Shown: piece after piece, positions 26,115 to 35,160 of the stretch
Layout of the letters: the number at the start of each line of letters is the position of its first letter
Position numbering within the stretch: the stretch's first letter is position 1
Assembly: GCF_022763305.1 (NCBI RefSeq)
Contig: NZ_JALEGT010000119.1
Location: 17,451 to 81,450 of the forward strand
Source of the DNA: Marivita sp.
GTDB lineage: Bacteria; Pseudomonadota; Alphaproteobacteria; Rhodobacterales; Rhodobacteraceae
Reading direction: 5' to 3'
Length of the DNA: 64,000 nt
The notes under the pieces: generated by a model
The model's database searches: none
The model's input: only the letters and a program-made list of their open reading frames with translations
What the model was told of the DNA's origin: nothing
Position numbers and translations under genes: made by a program

Positions 26115-26528
26115 ATGTTCGAATACAAGGTGGTTCCGGCCCCGGTGAAGGGGGTCAAGGCCAAGGGGGTCAAGACGCCCGAGGCGCGGTTTGCGCTGGG
26201 GGTGGAGCAGGCGATCAACGAGTTGGCGGCGGAAGGCTGGGAGTATCAGCGCTCGGACGTGCTGCCCTCAACGGAACGCGTGGGGCTGACCGGGTCGGAG
26301 ACGCATTGGCGGACATTGATGGTGTTCCGGCGGGCTGTGGCGGTGGCGGCCGCGCCCGAGGTGGCCGTGGCCCCTGCCCCGCCTACGCCGCCCGCCCGTG
26401 TGGAGCCGGTTCTGACGGCGGCACCGGCGGTGTCCTCTGCCGTCCCCGAAGGTGCGGGCGTGGCCGAGGCGGAGGGGCGCGCCGATCCCGTTTTCGAAGA
26501 AGGCAACGAGGAAACACGACCCGCGTAA
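26115..26528 (+). CDS. DUF4177 domain-containing protein
   Basis: 137 aa. N-terminal DUF4177 signature: MFEYKVVPAPVKG, an insertion, then EQAINELAAEGWEYQRSDVL and TLMVFRR (residues 1-72). The C-terminal half is an Ala/Pro/Val/Glu-rich low-complexity tail without structure. Start at 26115 because MFEYKVV opens the domain in the family. No signal peptide. Function of DUF4177 unknown. Overlaps nothing; bolA converges from the other strand. Confidence 0.82.
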   Translation: MFEYKVVPAPVKGVKAKGVKTPEARFALGVEQAINELAAEGWEYQRSDVLPSTERVGLTGSETHWRTLMVFRRAVAVAAAPEVAVAPAPPTPPARVEPVLTAAPAVSSAVPEGAGVAEAEGRADPVFEEGNEETRPA

Positions 26529-26566
26529 GGCGCGCTGCGTGACGTTCCCAAATCGACGGGCCGGAT

Positions 26567-26584
26567 GCCGGGCTGACGCCCGGC
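26567..26584. repeat. GGGCTGACGCCC hairpin, copy 1
   Basis: Stem GCCGGGC / GCCCGGC around a TGAC loop, between the convergent DUF4177 and bolA genes. The same core GGGCTGACGCCC recurs at 27615-27626 after the J-domain gene. It could serve as a two-way transcription stop. Confidence 0.65.
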
Positions 26585-26591
26585 CTGCCGG

Positions 26592-26849
26592 TTACGTGTC
26601 GAGATCCATCGACAGCGCGTGGATCGCCTTGACGAGGTCAGGGCCAAGAGCGGCATGCACCATGCGGTGGCGCGCGATGCGGGACTGACCGGCGAAGGCA
26701 TCGGCGCGGATCACGACGTGGAAATGGCTCTCTCCCCCCTCCTGGTAGCCGGCGTGCCCGCGATGGCGTTCGCTGTCATCGCGCACGGTCAGTTCGCGCG
26801 GGGCCAAGGCCTCGCGCAGACGTGTTTCGATCTGTTCCGTTCGGGTCAT
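26592..26849 (-). CDS. bolA: BolA family protein
   Basis: 85 aa. KH-like fold protein that pairs with monothiol glutaredoxins in iron-sulfur handling and can influence transcription. Family signature: TRLREALAPRELTVRDDSER, HRGHAGYQEGGESHFHVVI (conserved histidines) and RHRMVHAALGPDLVKAIHAL. Divergent from the J-domain protein across a 74-bp gap; this bolA/J-protein pairing is common in Rhodobacteraceae. Confidence 0.93.
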   Translation of the reverse strand: MTRTEQIETRLREALAPRELTVRDDSERHRGHAGYQEGGESHFHVVIRADAFAGQSRIARHRMVHAALGPDLVKAIHALSMDLDT

Positions 26850-26923
26850 TTTTTCGCGTCCTGGGAGTTACCTCTGACGCGTTTTGGTCTAGAGTGTCGC
26901 CTCCGAGTCGAAAAGGGCAGGTT

Positions 26924-27556
26924 ATGAGCAAATCAGATCCATTCGGTTTCGATATGTCGATCAAGTCGGCCAAGAAGAAGAATCCGCGAGGCCGACGCGG
27001 CATGTCCGGAGCGTCCGAGACCTCTACGCGCGTCTGCGATCACGAAGGCTGCGAGGAAGCGGGCAAGTTCCGCGCGCCCAAGGCGCCGGATGTGCTCGAC
27101 GATTACTTCTGGTTCTGCCAGGAGCATGTGCGCGAGTACAACACGAAGTGGAACTTCTTCGACGGCAAGACCGAGGCCGAGATGAACGCGCAGGCGACGT
27201 CGGACAAGGTGTGGGAGCGCCAGACGAAGGATTGGCGCGATCCCGAGGCCAAGGCGTGGGCGCGGCTGGGGATCGAGGACCCGCATCAGGTGCTGGGCAG
27301 CAACGCCACGCGCAACCCCGGCAAAGCGGGCAGCTCGGCGGGGCACACCAAGCGGCTGCCGCCGACCGAACGGCGGGCGATCGAGATCCTCGAGGCGAAG
27401 GATTCGTGGTCCAAGGCCGAGGTGCGCAAGGCCTACAAGGCGCTGATCAAGGTGCTGCATCCGGACATGAACGGGGGCGACCGGTCGCAGGAAGAGCAGT
27501 TGCAGGAGGTGGTCTGGGCCTGGGACCAGATCAAGGACAGCCGCAACTTCAAGTGA
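26924..27556 (+). CDS. J-domain (DnaJ-like) protein with N-terminal Cys/His motif
   Basis: 210 aa. C-terminal J domain (about 145-208): AIEILEAKDSWSKAEVRKAY, KALIKVLHPDMNGGD with the HPD tripeptide that stimulates Hsp70 ATPase, and EVVWAWDQIKDSR. N-terminal part contains VCDHEGCEEAGKF and WFCQEHVREYN, a possible zinc site not found in classical DnaJ. No G/F region or DnaJ zinc finger, so this is a type III (class C) J-protein, probably recruiting DnaK to a special client. Start ATG 26924 follows GGGCAGG. Confidence 0.9.
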   Translation: MSKSDPFGFDMSIKSAKKKNPRGRRGMSGASETSTRVCDHEGCEEAGKFRAPKAPDVLDDYFWFCQEHVREYNTKWNFFDGKTEAEMNAQATSDKVWERQTKDWRDPEAKAWARLGIEDPHQVLGSNATRNPGKAGSSAGHTKRLPPTERRAIEILEAKDSWSKAEVRKAYKALIKVLHPDMNGGDRSQEEQLQEVVWAWDQIKDSRNFK

Positions 27557-27573
27557 TCGGTTGGGTGCCGTTG

Positions 27574-27600
27574 AAAGGGCCGCCTTCGGGGCGGCCTTTT
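27574..27600 (+). terminator. Rho-independent terminator after J-domain gene
   Basis: GGCCGCC (27578-27584) pairs with GGCGGCC (27590-27596), flanked by A3 on the left and T4 on the right, 18 bp past the stop codon. Confidence 0.85.
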
Positions 27601-27613
27601 CCGTTTCTGCTGT

Positions 27614-27637
27614 CGGGCTGACGCCCGGCCTACGGGG
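27614..27637. repeat. GGGCTGACGCCC hairpin with CCTACGGG suffix, copy 2
   Basis: Stem CGGGC / GCCCG around TGAC (27614-27627) followed by CCTACGGGG (27629-27637). Links the two hairpin types at 26567 and 25992-26055 into one family. Confidence 0.65.
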
Positions 27638-27708
27638 CGGGATTGTAGGGCGCCTTATGCAGATGTCGGGCATTTGGATGCCGGTGTGACTGCATATTTA
27701 TGAAAAAT

Positions 27709-27752
27709 AGAAGCAGGGGACAGTGCGCCACTCCCCTGCTTCTTCTTTTTTT
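27709..27752. terminator. Bidirectional terminator between J-domain gene and aminotransferase
   Basis: Perfect 12-bp stem AGAAGCAGGGGA (27709-27720) / TCCCCTGCTTCT (27732-27743) with an 11-nt loop. T-run follows on the plus strand, and A5 before the stem (27703-27707) gives a T-run on the minus strand, suiting the aminotransferase that ends at 27796. Confidence 0.9.
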
Positions 27753-27795
27753 AAAATACGCATGTGACCCGGATCGAACCGGGCAGACCGTGTGG

Positions 27796-28920
27796 TCAGA
27801 GCACCTCGTCCAGTACATGCGTCAGCCGGGCCAGAGTGCCGTCGACATCGTAGAGCTTGTCGAGGCCGAAGAGACCGAGGCGGAAGGTGCTGAATTCGGG
27901 TGGCTCGTCGCATTGCAGGGGCACACCTGCGGCGATCTGCATGCCTCGGGCGGCGAAGGCGCGGCCGGACTGGATTTCGGGATCACTGGTGTAGCTGACC
28001 ACGACGCCGGGTGCGCCAAAGCCCTCGGCGGCGACGGATCGGATGCCCTTGGTCTTGAGATGCGCGCGGACGGCGTTGCCGAGCGCCCATTGGGCGTCTT
28101 TCAGCCGGTCGAAGCCGTAGTCGCGGGTTTCCAGCATGGTGTCGCGGAATGCGCGCAGCCCGTCGGTGGGCATGGTGGCGTGATAGGCATGGCCGCCGTT
28201 TTCATACGCCTGCATGATCTGGTGCCATTTCTTGAGATCGACGGCAAAGCTGTTCGACGCGGTGTCCTGCATCCGGGTCACGGCGCGGTCGGACAGCATC
28301 ACCAGCCCGGCGGAGGGCGTGGCGGACCAGCCCTTTTGCGGGGCCGAGATCAACACGTCGACGCCGGTCGCCTTCATATCCACCCAGGCGCAGCCCGAGG
28401 CGATGCAGTCAAGCACCATGAGCGCGCCGACCTCGTGTGCGGCGTCGGCCAGAGCGGTCACGTAGTCGTCGGGCAGGATGATCCCGGCGCTGGTTTCCAC
28501 ATGGGGTGCAAAGACGATGTCGGGTTTTTCCTCGCGGATGCGGGCGGTCACGTCGGCGATGGGTGCCGGCGCAAACGGTGCTGTGGGCTCGTTCCCGGTC
28601 TGGCGGGCCTTCATCACGACGGTGTCGCCGCCGAACTTGCCCGCGTCGAAGATTTGCGTCCAGCGATACGAGAACCAGCCATTGCGCAAGATGAGCGTCT
28701 TGGCCCCCTGCCCGAACTGGCGTGCCACGGCTTCCATGCCGTAGCTGCCGCCGCCGGGCACAAGCGCCACCGCATCGGCGTTGTAGACCTCTTTCAGCAT
28801 CGACGAGATGTCGGTCATCACCTTCTGAAAGGTGGCGGACATGTGATTGAGCGAGCGGTCGGTGAACACGACCGAAAATTCTTCGAGACCCGTCGGGTCA
28901 ACTGTATCGAGCAGCGCCAT
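27796..28920 (-). CDS. Class V PLP aminotransferase (alanine/serine-glyoxylate type)
   Basis: 374 aa. Fold-type I PLP enzyme. Motifs: VALVPGGGSYGMEAVARQF, VLDCIASGCAWVDMKA with the PLP-binding Asp171, and the Schiff-base Lys196 in ISAPQKGWSATP. C-terminal small domain EFSTFRLGLFGLDKLYDVDG is intact. Related to alanine-glyoxylate and serine-glyoxylate aminotransferases; exact amino donor not determined. The tandem Lrp/AsnC regulators lie just upstream on the same strand (116-bp gap), consistent with amino-acid control. Confidence 0.9.
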   Translation of the reverse strand: MALLDTVDPTGLEEFSVVFTDRSLNHMSATFQKVMTDISSMLKEVYNADAVALVPGGGSYGMEAVARQFGQGAKTLILRNGWFSYRWTQIFDAGKFGGDTVVMKARQTGNEPTAPFAPAPIADVTARIREEKPDIVFAPHVETSAGIILPDDYVTALADAAHEVGALMVLDCIASGCAWVDMKATGVDVLISAPQKGWSATPSAGLVMLSDRAVTRMQDTASNSFAVDLKKWHQIMQAYENGGHAYHATMPTDGLRAFRDTMLETRDYGFDRLKDAQWALGNAVRAHLKTKGIRSVAAEGFGAPGVVVSYTSDPEIQSGRAFAARGMQIAAGVPLQCDEPPEFSTFRLGLFGLDKLYDVDGTLARLTHVLDEVL

Positions 28921-29036
28921 GGCAAAGCCTCCCTTTTGGTGTCAGGGGTACCTTGAGCGACACCGCTTGGCAAAGTGTTCTTGCAGGTGCGACACTGCTG
29001 CGTCGGTTTTGGGAAGGTGGCCGCGCCGTGACGCGC

Positions 29037-29495
29037 TCAGCCGATCGGACCGGGCAGGCGTTCTTCGCTGAGCAGCACGTTGGCGTCGATATTCCCCACG
29101 CCCGGCAGCGTCATGATCCGGCGGCGCAGCACGCGTTCGAAATCGGCGATGTCGCGGGCGACGACGCGCAGGCGGTAGTCGTAGAGGCCCAGCACGTGCT
29201 CAACCGTCTGGACCTCGGGGATGGCGGTCACGGCGCGTTCGAAGTCTTCGAGACTGACGCGGCCTTTGGTGGCGAGTTTGACGCCCAGAAACACAGTCAC
29301 GGTGAAGCCCAGCGCCTGTGCGTCGAGGTCGAGCCTTTGGCCGCGGAAGACGCCTGCATCTTTCAGGCGCTTCAGCCTGCGCCACGCGGCGGGTTGGCTG
29401 AGGCCGAGTTGCCGGCCCAGAGCGCCCGCGCTGATCAGGGCATCGGCGGCCACGGCGCGGATCATCGCGCGGTCGATGTCGTCGAGGTCGATCAT
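29037..29495 (-). CDS. Lrp/AsnC family transcriptional regulator (second of pair)
   Basis: 152 aa. N-terminal HTH (DRAMIRAVAADALISAGALG, RQLGLSQPAAWRRLKRLKDAG) and C-terminal RAM ligand domain (VSLEDFERAVTAIPEVQTVE, LGLYDYRLRVVARDIADFE). Senses an amino acid and controls metabolism genes as an octamer or similar. Its ATG overlaps the stop of the upstream paralogue by 4 nt, so both are made together. The two paralogues differ clearly in sequence, so this is an old pair rather than a recent duplication. Confidence 0.95.
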   Translation of the reverse strand: MIDLDDIDRAMIRAVAADALISAGALGRQLGLSQPAAWRRLKRLKDAGVFRGQRLDLDAQALGFTVTVFLGVKLATKGRVSLEDFERAVTAIPEVQTVEHVLGLYDYRLRVVARDIADFERVLRRRIMTLPGVGNIDANVLLSEERLPGPIG

Positions 29496-29947
29496 AGAGG
29501 AAGCGTCTCGTCGAATTTGACGCGGGCGACATGCATCAGGGCTTCGATGTCGGCGATATGTGGCAGGGTCAGGAGCTTGTCGCGGTAGACCTGTTGGTAA
29601 TGCGGCATGTCGCGGGCGATGACCGAGAGACGCGCGTCGACCTGCCCAAGGAAGGTCTGCGCCTCGATCACCTCGGGCACGGTGCGGGCGGCGGCGAGGA
29701 ATTCGTCAAAGGCGCGGGGTTGGGTCTTGTCCAGGGTCACGCGGAGCGAAACCTCGACCGTGTAGCCCAGCGCGGGCCAGTTGATCACGGCGCGGACGGC
29801 GCGGATGACACCGGCGGCGCGCATCCTGTCGATGCGGCGGGCGAGCGTGGTGGGCGTGACCCCTGCCCTGTCGGCCAGATCGGCACTGGGCAGATCGGGG
29901 GCCGCCTGAAACTGGCGCAAGATTCGGAGATCGGTAGCATCGAGCAT
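29492..29947 (-). CDS. Lrp/AsnC family transcriptional regulator (first of pair)
   Basis: 151 aa. HTH at about 5-55 (DLRILRQFQAAPDLPSADLA, GVTPTTLARRIDRMRAAGVI) and RAM domain at about 65-140 (YTVEVSLRVTLDKTQPRAFD, EAQTFLGQVDARLSVIARDM). First gene of the regulator pair, divergent from ilvC. An imperfect dyad sits just in front of its start codon and may be its own operator. Two overlapping Lrp-type genes suggest hetero-oligomers. Confidence 0.95.
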   Translation of the reverse strand: MLDATDLRILRQFQAAPDLPSADLADRAGVTPTTLARRIDRMRAAGVIRAVRAVINWPALGYTVEVSLRVTLDKTQPRAFDEFLAAARTVPEVIEAQTFLGQVDARLSVIARDMPHYQQVYRDKLLTLPHIADIEALMHVARVKFDETLPL

Positions 29948-29951
29948 GAAA

Positions 29952-29975
29952 TCTCCGTAACACGTGCCTTAGGAG
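29952..29975. promoter_or_regulatory. Imperfect dyad between Lrp pair and ilvC
   Basis: TCTCCGTAA (29952-29960) faces TTAGGAGA (29969-29976) across 8 bases. It lies 5 bp before the first Lrp gene's ATG, where its right arm (read on the minus strand TCTCCTAA) and left arm would flank or cover the promoter. Dyads of this size suit Lrp/AsnC dimers; the gap also drives ilvC. Part of the left arm may simply be the Lrp ribosome-binding site (GGAGAT on the minus strand). Confidence 0.3.
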
Positions 29976-29980
29976 AATGA

Positions 29981-31102
<1,122 letters not shown>

Positions 31103-31124
31103 TCCTGTCGGATCGGTTCAACGG

Positions 31125-31152
31125 AAAGGGCGGTCCATTGGGCCGCCCTTTT
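31125..31152 (+). terminator. Rho-independent terminator after ilvC
   Basis: AAAGGGCGG (31125-31133) pairs with CCGCCCTTT (31143-31151), followed by a T-run, 22 bp after the ilvC stop. Confidence 0.9.
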
Positions 31153-31175
31153 GCGTTTCGGTCGGGGTGCGGGCG

Positions 31176-31215
31176 CGATGCGTCGACGCATCGTGGCTTT
31201 GCGTCGACGCAAAGC
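31176..31215. repeat. Paired GTCGAC palindrome element, copy B
   Basis: Two perfect palindromes: 31176-31193 (18 bp, arms CGATGCGTC) and 31196-31215 (20 bp, arms GCTTTGCGTC), both centred on GTCGAC. It follows the ilvC terminator and lies 6 nt beyond the stop of the 27-aa minus-strand gene. Confidence 0.9.
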
Positions 31216-31221
31216 GGGCCC

Positions 31222-31305
31222 CTACATGTCGTCCTTGAGCTGCAGCACACACCACGCCAGCAGTGCCAGAAGTACCAAGATCGGGATGATGAAAAACGCG
31301 TCCAT
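31222..31305 (-). CDS. 27-aa single-helix membrane peptide
   Basis: Read directly from the minus strand: MDAFFIIPILVLLALLAWCV followed by LQLKDDM and TAG. A perfect Shine-Dalgarno AGGAGG lies 6 nt before the ATG. Residues 4-22 form one hydrophobic helix with a short charged C-terminus, so it should insert in the inner membrane. Its own transcription unit in the 346-bp gap between ilvC and the EamA gene. Too short for usual gene callers. No family recognised. Confidence 0.65.
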   Translation of the reverse strand: MDAFFIIPILVLLALLAWCVLQLKDDM

Positions 31306-31448
31306 GATGTCCTCCTGTCGGGATTTTACGTGCGGTCTCAGGCGTTGCTGATCCGGCAGATTGGATTTACAGAGCAGCCCGAATGCCCGCCGGATGCAAC
31401 CGCCCTGGAGGCATTTGTCGCACTTACCTCCCGGGATGCCTCATTTCT

Positions 31449-32378
31449 ATGCAAACACCCCCTGAGATCACCCCGGCCAGCTGGGGCATGGTGGCGACCC
31501 TTGGTCTTGTCTGGGGGGCCACGTTCATGTTCATCGAACTGGCGCTCGAGGGGATCACGCCCTTCTGGCTGGCCGCCGGGCGCATCGGCTTTGCCGCCCT
31601 GTTGGCGGTCGCCATCTGGCAAATGCGCGGCGGGCGGCTGTTTCTGACGCAGGAGACAGGCTGGACGGCGCTGGCGGTGGCGGGCCTGTTCAACTCGGCG
31701 GTGCCCTTCATGCTGCTCAGTTGGGGGCAGCAGACGGTGACTTCGGGCTTTGCGGGTGTCTCGATGGCGTCGGGGGCACTGATCATGCTGCCCTTGGCGC
31801 ATGTCTTCGTGCCCGGCGAATGGATCACGCTGCGCCGCACCATCGGCATGCTGGTGGGGTTTGTCGGGGTGGCGGTGCTGCTGGGCGGGCAGGCGTTCGT
31901 CTCAAGCGGCGATCCGATGGAGCCTTACGGCCGGCTGGCCTGTTTTGGCGCGGCAACCTGCTATGCGATCAGTTCGGTGCTGATGCGCCGTCTGCCGCCG
32001 GTTGATCCTTTCGGTCTGGCGGTGCTGGCGCTGGTCTTCGGGTCGATGCTGGTCATTCCGGCGGCCCTTGTGGTCGAGGGGCCGCCGCCGCTTCCGGACA
32101 CGCGGACGCTTTGGATCGTGGCGCTGCTCGGGCTGATCCCGACGGCGGGAGCCAATATGCTGCGCATTCTGGTGATCCGCAGCGCCGGGCCGGTCTTCAT
32201 GTCGCTGGTCAGCTACCAGGTGCCGATGTGGTCGGTGATCCTGGGCATCGTGGTGCTGGACGAACCGTTCCGCCCCGTGCTCTTGCTGGCGATGGGGTTG
32301 ATCCTGCTGGGTGTTCTGGTGAGCCAGTGGGGCGCGCTGAACCGGTTGTTCCGCCGCCGGGTCACTCCCAGCAGCTGA
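31449..32378 (+). CDS. EamA/DMT superfamily transporter
   Basis: 309 aa, about ten membrane helices in two EamA halves (about 10-140 and 155-290). Motifs: GLVWGATFMFIELALEGITP, PFMLLSWGQQTVTSGFAGVS, and in the second half CYAISSVLMRR, SLVSYQVPMWSVILGIVVLD. Likely exports amino acids or related metabolites; substrate not inferable. Start at 31449, after the hydrophilic upstream frame. Its stop lies 17 bp inside the convergent gene's 3' end. Confidence 0.88.
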   Translation: MQTPPEITPASWGMVATLGLVWGATFMFIELALEGITPFWLAAGRIGFAALLAVAIWQMRGGRLFLTQETGWTALAVAGLFNSAVPFMLLSWGQQTVTSGFAGVSMASGALIMLPLAHVFVPGEWITLRRTIGMLVGFVGVAVLLGGQAFVSSGDPMEPYGRLACFGAATCYAISSVLMRRLPPVDPFGLAVLALVFGSMLVIPAALVVEGPPPLPDTRTLWIVALLGLIPTAGANMLRILVIRSAGPVFMSLVSYQVPMWSVILGIVVLDEPFRPVLLLAMGLILLGVLVSQWGALNRLFRRRVTPSS

Positions 32379-34077
32379 CCAGCACGGTCATCGCTGTGGC
32401 TTTGGCCGTCAGGTCCACCGGGTCGAGCCGGGACAGACCGGGCGTGACCTGTGGCGACACGCCGGCCCGCGCCAGCACCTGTTGCACGGCCGCGCTGTTG
32501 GTGGCGAAGTTGACGTCGTCCGGCAATTGCCGCCCGCCGGCATCATGCGGAACGAGCATCCCGATCACGGCACCCCCATCGTCAAGCACCGGGCCACCGG
32601 CATCGCCTTCGAGCGTGCTGATGGCAAGCCGGGACAGGCTGTCTTCGCCGTTCAGTCCGCGCAGGTCGGACAGGCGGCCAAAGGTCATCGTGGCCGATGG
32701 CAGCACGCCGCCAAAGGGATAACCCGCAACTGCGATTTCGGATTGCAGGCGCGGCGCGCCCTCGCGAAACGCAGCCACGGCATTCGGGGCCAGCGGCTGT
32801 GTCGCACGCAGTACGGCAATGCCCAGCGACGGATCGGTCGCCATGACCTCGGCGTCGTAAGTGTTGTTGAGCGTGATACGCCCGCAATTGGCCACTGCAC
32901 CGTCGGTTGTCACAACCCGTCCCTGACGGTCGACGAAAAAGCCCGAGGCCGTCAGTTTGGGTTTGCGGATCGCAAGTCCCGCCACCAGATCGACGCTCTG
33001 GCTGTCCTCGGCAATCACCGCCGGATCGAGCACGCCGCTGATGGGATCGAAGCTGGATCGCATGGCGGCCAGAATACGGGTGCGGCGTTCCTCATCGCCG
33101 GCGGGCCAGACCAGGGTGAAGCCCTTGATCGCACCATCCGAGAGGCGCGCTTCGGTGTGCGAGACGATCCGACTGTTCTGACCGGTCAGGGTAAACCGGT
33201 CTCCATTGCGCTCGCGCGGACCTTCCAGCGGCACGATGTCGAGCGTCTGCATGATCTCGTAGAGCCCGGCCAGACGGTCGCGGTCGCCCGGCTGGCTGAT
33301 CAGCAGCACCCGCGCGCCCTCGACCGTTCCGGTGGGGTCGAAATGGGCGAAGGGGCTGTCATACCTGTCGAACGCCACCGCGCCGAGCGGCAGGTCAATG
33401 GCGATCCCGGCGCGCGTGTCACGCACGGGGGTTATGTCCATGCCTTCGAGCACGGCGTTGTACTGGCGGAACAGCTCTGCCCGCTGCGCGGTGGTCAGAA
33501 CGCCCGTCGCCTCGAACCCGTTGTCGCTTTGCCAGGCGGCCATGGAAGAGCGTGTTCCGCGTCCGAAGGCACCGTCAATGGCGGCGTTGTAATAGCCTGC
33601 CCATTGCAGGGCGATCTGCAGCGCCTCGCGCTCTTCGCGGGTCAGCAGCGCCTCGGAGGCCCGGGCCTCGCGCGGGGTCTCGTCGGTGACCTGCGGTTCG
33701 GGAACGACTGCGATCTCGGGAGCGGTGATCGGTGGCACAGCAGCCGGGCCCGCACCAATCGGCCAGATGCGCTGGCCATAGCGTTCTGGGCCTTCGAGAT
33801 AGCTGTCGCCGGGGATCAGACGCTGCGCGCGCAGACTGCGTAGAATGTCGTCGGCCTCGGTGCGTGGATAGGGCCCGAGGGCGATGCCGTACCAGCCGCG
33901 ACCCAGGTCAAACCCGTTCACGTCCGGCAGAATGGCCGCATAATCCCGCAGGCGGTCTTCGGCGACGGACAGGCTGGGCTGCGCTTCGATCTGGACATAG
34001 ACACTGTCCTGCGCGTGGGCGCCCTGCCCCCACAGCATCAGCACCGCGATCACCGAAAACAAAAAATTGCGCACCAT
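32362..34077 (-). CDS. SPOR/peptidoglycan-binding trypsin-fold protein, probable pseudoprotease
   Basis: 571 aa, exported (signal peptide MVRNFLFSVIAVLMLWGQGA, cleavage near AHA-Q). Residues 24-98 resemble a SPOR domain, 146-207 a peptidoglycan-binding_1 domain (LQIALQWAGYYNAAIDGAFG, RGTRSSMAAWQ), and about 375-545 a trypsin-like core. The catalytic triad looks lost: the Ser motif GDSGGP reads GDAGGP (Ala493), the His motif TNxHVV reads TTDGAVANC, and the Asp position reads SLGIAVL instead of DLAL. It is thus likely a cell-wall-bound, non-proteolytic scaffold. Divergent from glyQ; overlaps the EamA 3' end by 17 bp. Confidence 0.82.
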   Translation of the reverse strand: MVRNFLFSVIAVLMLWGQGAHAQDSVYVQIEAQPSLSVAEDRLRDYAAILPDVNGFDLGRGWYGIALGPYPRTEADDILRSLRAQRLIPGDSYLEGPERYGQRIWPIGAGPAAVPPITAPEIAVVPEPQVTDETPREARASEALLTREEREALQIALQWAGYYNAAIDGAFGRGTRSSMAAWQSDNGFEATGVLTTAQRAELFRQYNAVLEGMDITPVRDTRAGIAIDLPLGAVAFDRYDSPFAHFDPTGTVEGARVLLISQPGDRDRLAGLYEIMQTLDIVPLEGPRERNGDRFTLTGQNSRIVSHTEARLSDGAIKGFTLVWPAGDEERRTRILAAMRSSFDPISGVLDPAVIAEDSQSVDLVAGLAIRKPKLTASGFFVDRQGRVVTTDGAVANCGRITLNNTYDAEVMATDPSLGIAVLRATQPLAPNAVAAFREGAPRLQSEIAVAGYPFGGVLPSATMTFGRLSDLRGLNGEDSLSRLAISTLEGDAGGPVLDDGGAVIGMLVPHDAGGRQLPDDVNFATNSAAVQQVLARAGVSPQVTPGLSRLDPVDLTAKATAMTVLVSCWE

Positions 34078-34230
34078 TCTTTAGCCACCTGCCGGAAAAA
34101 CGTCTTTCAACTCCATGCTCTAACAAGATTGCGACGCTACTGGAACGCGAAAATTTGGCAATCGCACGCAATTGACCCTCGTGCCCCATCCGCCTAATCA
34201 GTCGCGAGTGCAAACCGGGGTGACAGCGCC

Positions 34231-35160
34231 ATGGATCAAACCATCACGAAACCGCGCAGTTTTCAGGAGATCATCCTGCGTCTGCAGAGCTATTGGGCCA
34301 GCAAGGGCTGCGCCGTGATGCAGCCCTACGACATGGAAGTCGGTGCCGGTACGTTCCATCCGGCCACCACACTGCGATCGCTCGGGTCGCGTCCCTGGGC
34401 CGCCGCCTATGTGCAGCCCTCGCGACGTCCGACCGACGGGCGCTACGGCGAGAACCCGAACCGTTTGCAGCATTACTATCAGTACCAGGTGCTGATCAAA
34501 CCGTCGCCGCCCGATCTTCAGGACCTCTATCTCGGATCACTGCGGGCCATCGGGATCGACATGGCGCTGCATGACATCCGCTTTGTCGAGGACGACTGGG
34601 AAAGCCCCACTCTGGGTGCCTGGGGGCTGGGTTGGGAAGTGTGGTGCGACGGCATGGAAGTGTCGCAATTCACCTATTTTCAACAGGTCGGCGGGCATGA
34701 TTGCCACCCGGTGTCGGGTGAACTGACCTACGGGCTGGAACGTCTGGCGATGTATGTGCTGGGCGTCGATCACGTGATGGACATGCCGTACAACGACCCG
34801 GATGCGCCCATCGCGCTGTCCTATGGCGACGTGTTCCGGCAGACGGAACAGGAATATTCGCGCTGGAACTTTGACGTGGCAGATACGGACGTTCTGTTGC
34901 GCCATTTCGAAGAGGCCGAGGCGGAATGCACCCGCATTCTGGATCAGGACGCGGATGATCCCAAGACAGGCAAGCGCATCATCATGGCGCATCCGGCCTA
35001 TGACCAGTGCATCAAGGCGAGCCACATCTTCAACCTGCTCGATGCGCGCGGCGTGATCTCGGTCACGGAACGGCAAAGCTATATCGGCCGGGTGCGGGCG
35101 CTGGCAAAGCGCTGCGCGGATGCCTTTGTGCTGACCGAAGCCGGGGGTTTTGCCGCCTGA
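34231..35160 (+). CDS. glyQ: Glycine-tRNA ligase alpha subunit
   Basis: 309 aa. Catalytic subunit of the bacterial alpha2beta2 glycyl-tRNA synthetase, class II fold. Conserved blocks: [80 protein letters not shown] and [14 protein letters not shown]. Starts the cluster glyQ-methyltransferase-small protein-glyS; its stop overlaps the next ATG by 1 nt (TGATG). Confidence 0.98.
   Translation: MDQTITKPRSFQEIILRLQSYWASKGCAVMQPYDMEVGAGTFHPATTLRSLGSRPWAAAYVQPSRRPTDGRYGENPNRLQHYYQYQVLIKPSPPDLQDLYLGSLRAIGIDMALHDIRFVEDDWESPTLGAWGLGWEVWCDGMEVSQFTYFQQVGGHDCHPVSGELTYGLERLAMYVLGVDHVMDMPYNDPDAPIALSYGDVFRQTEQEYSRWNFDVADTDVLLRHFEEAEAECTRILDQDADDPKTGKRIIMAHPAYDQCIKASHIFNLLDARGVISVTERQSYIGRVRALAKRCADAFVLTEAGGFAA

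Noticed and set aside
27760..27790. tRNA T-arm-like sequence (minus strand GGTTCGATCC inside a CCCGG/CCGGG stem)
   Set aside because: No D or anticodon arm precedes it and the loop is 6 nt; it directly follows the aminotransferase stop. Treated as chance or a remnant.
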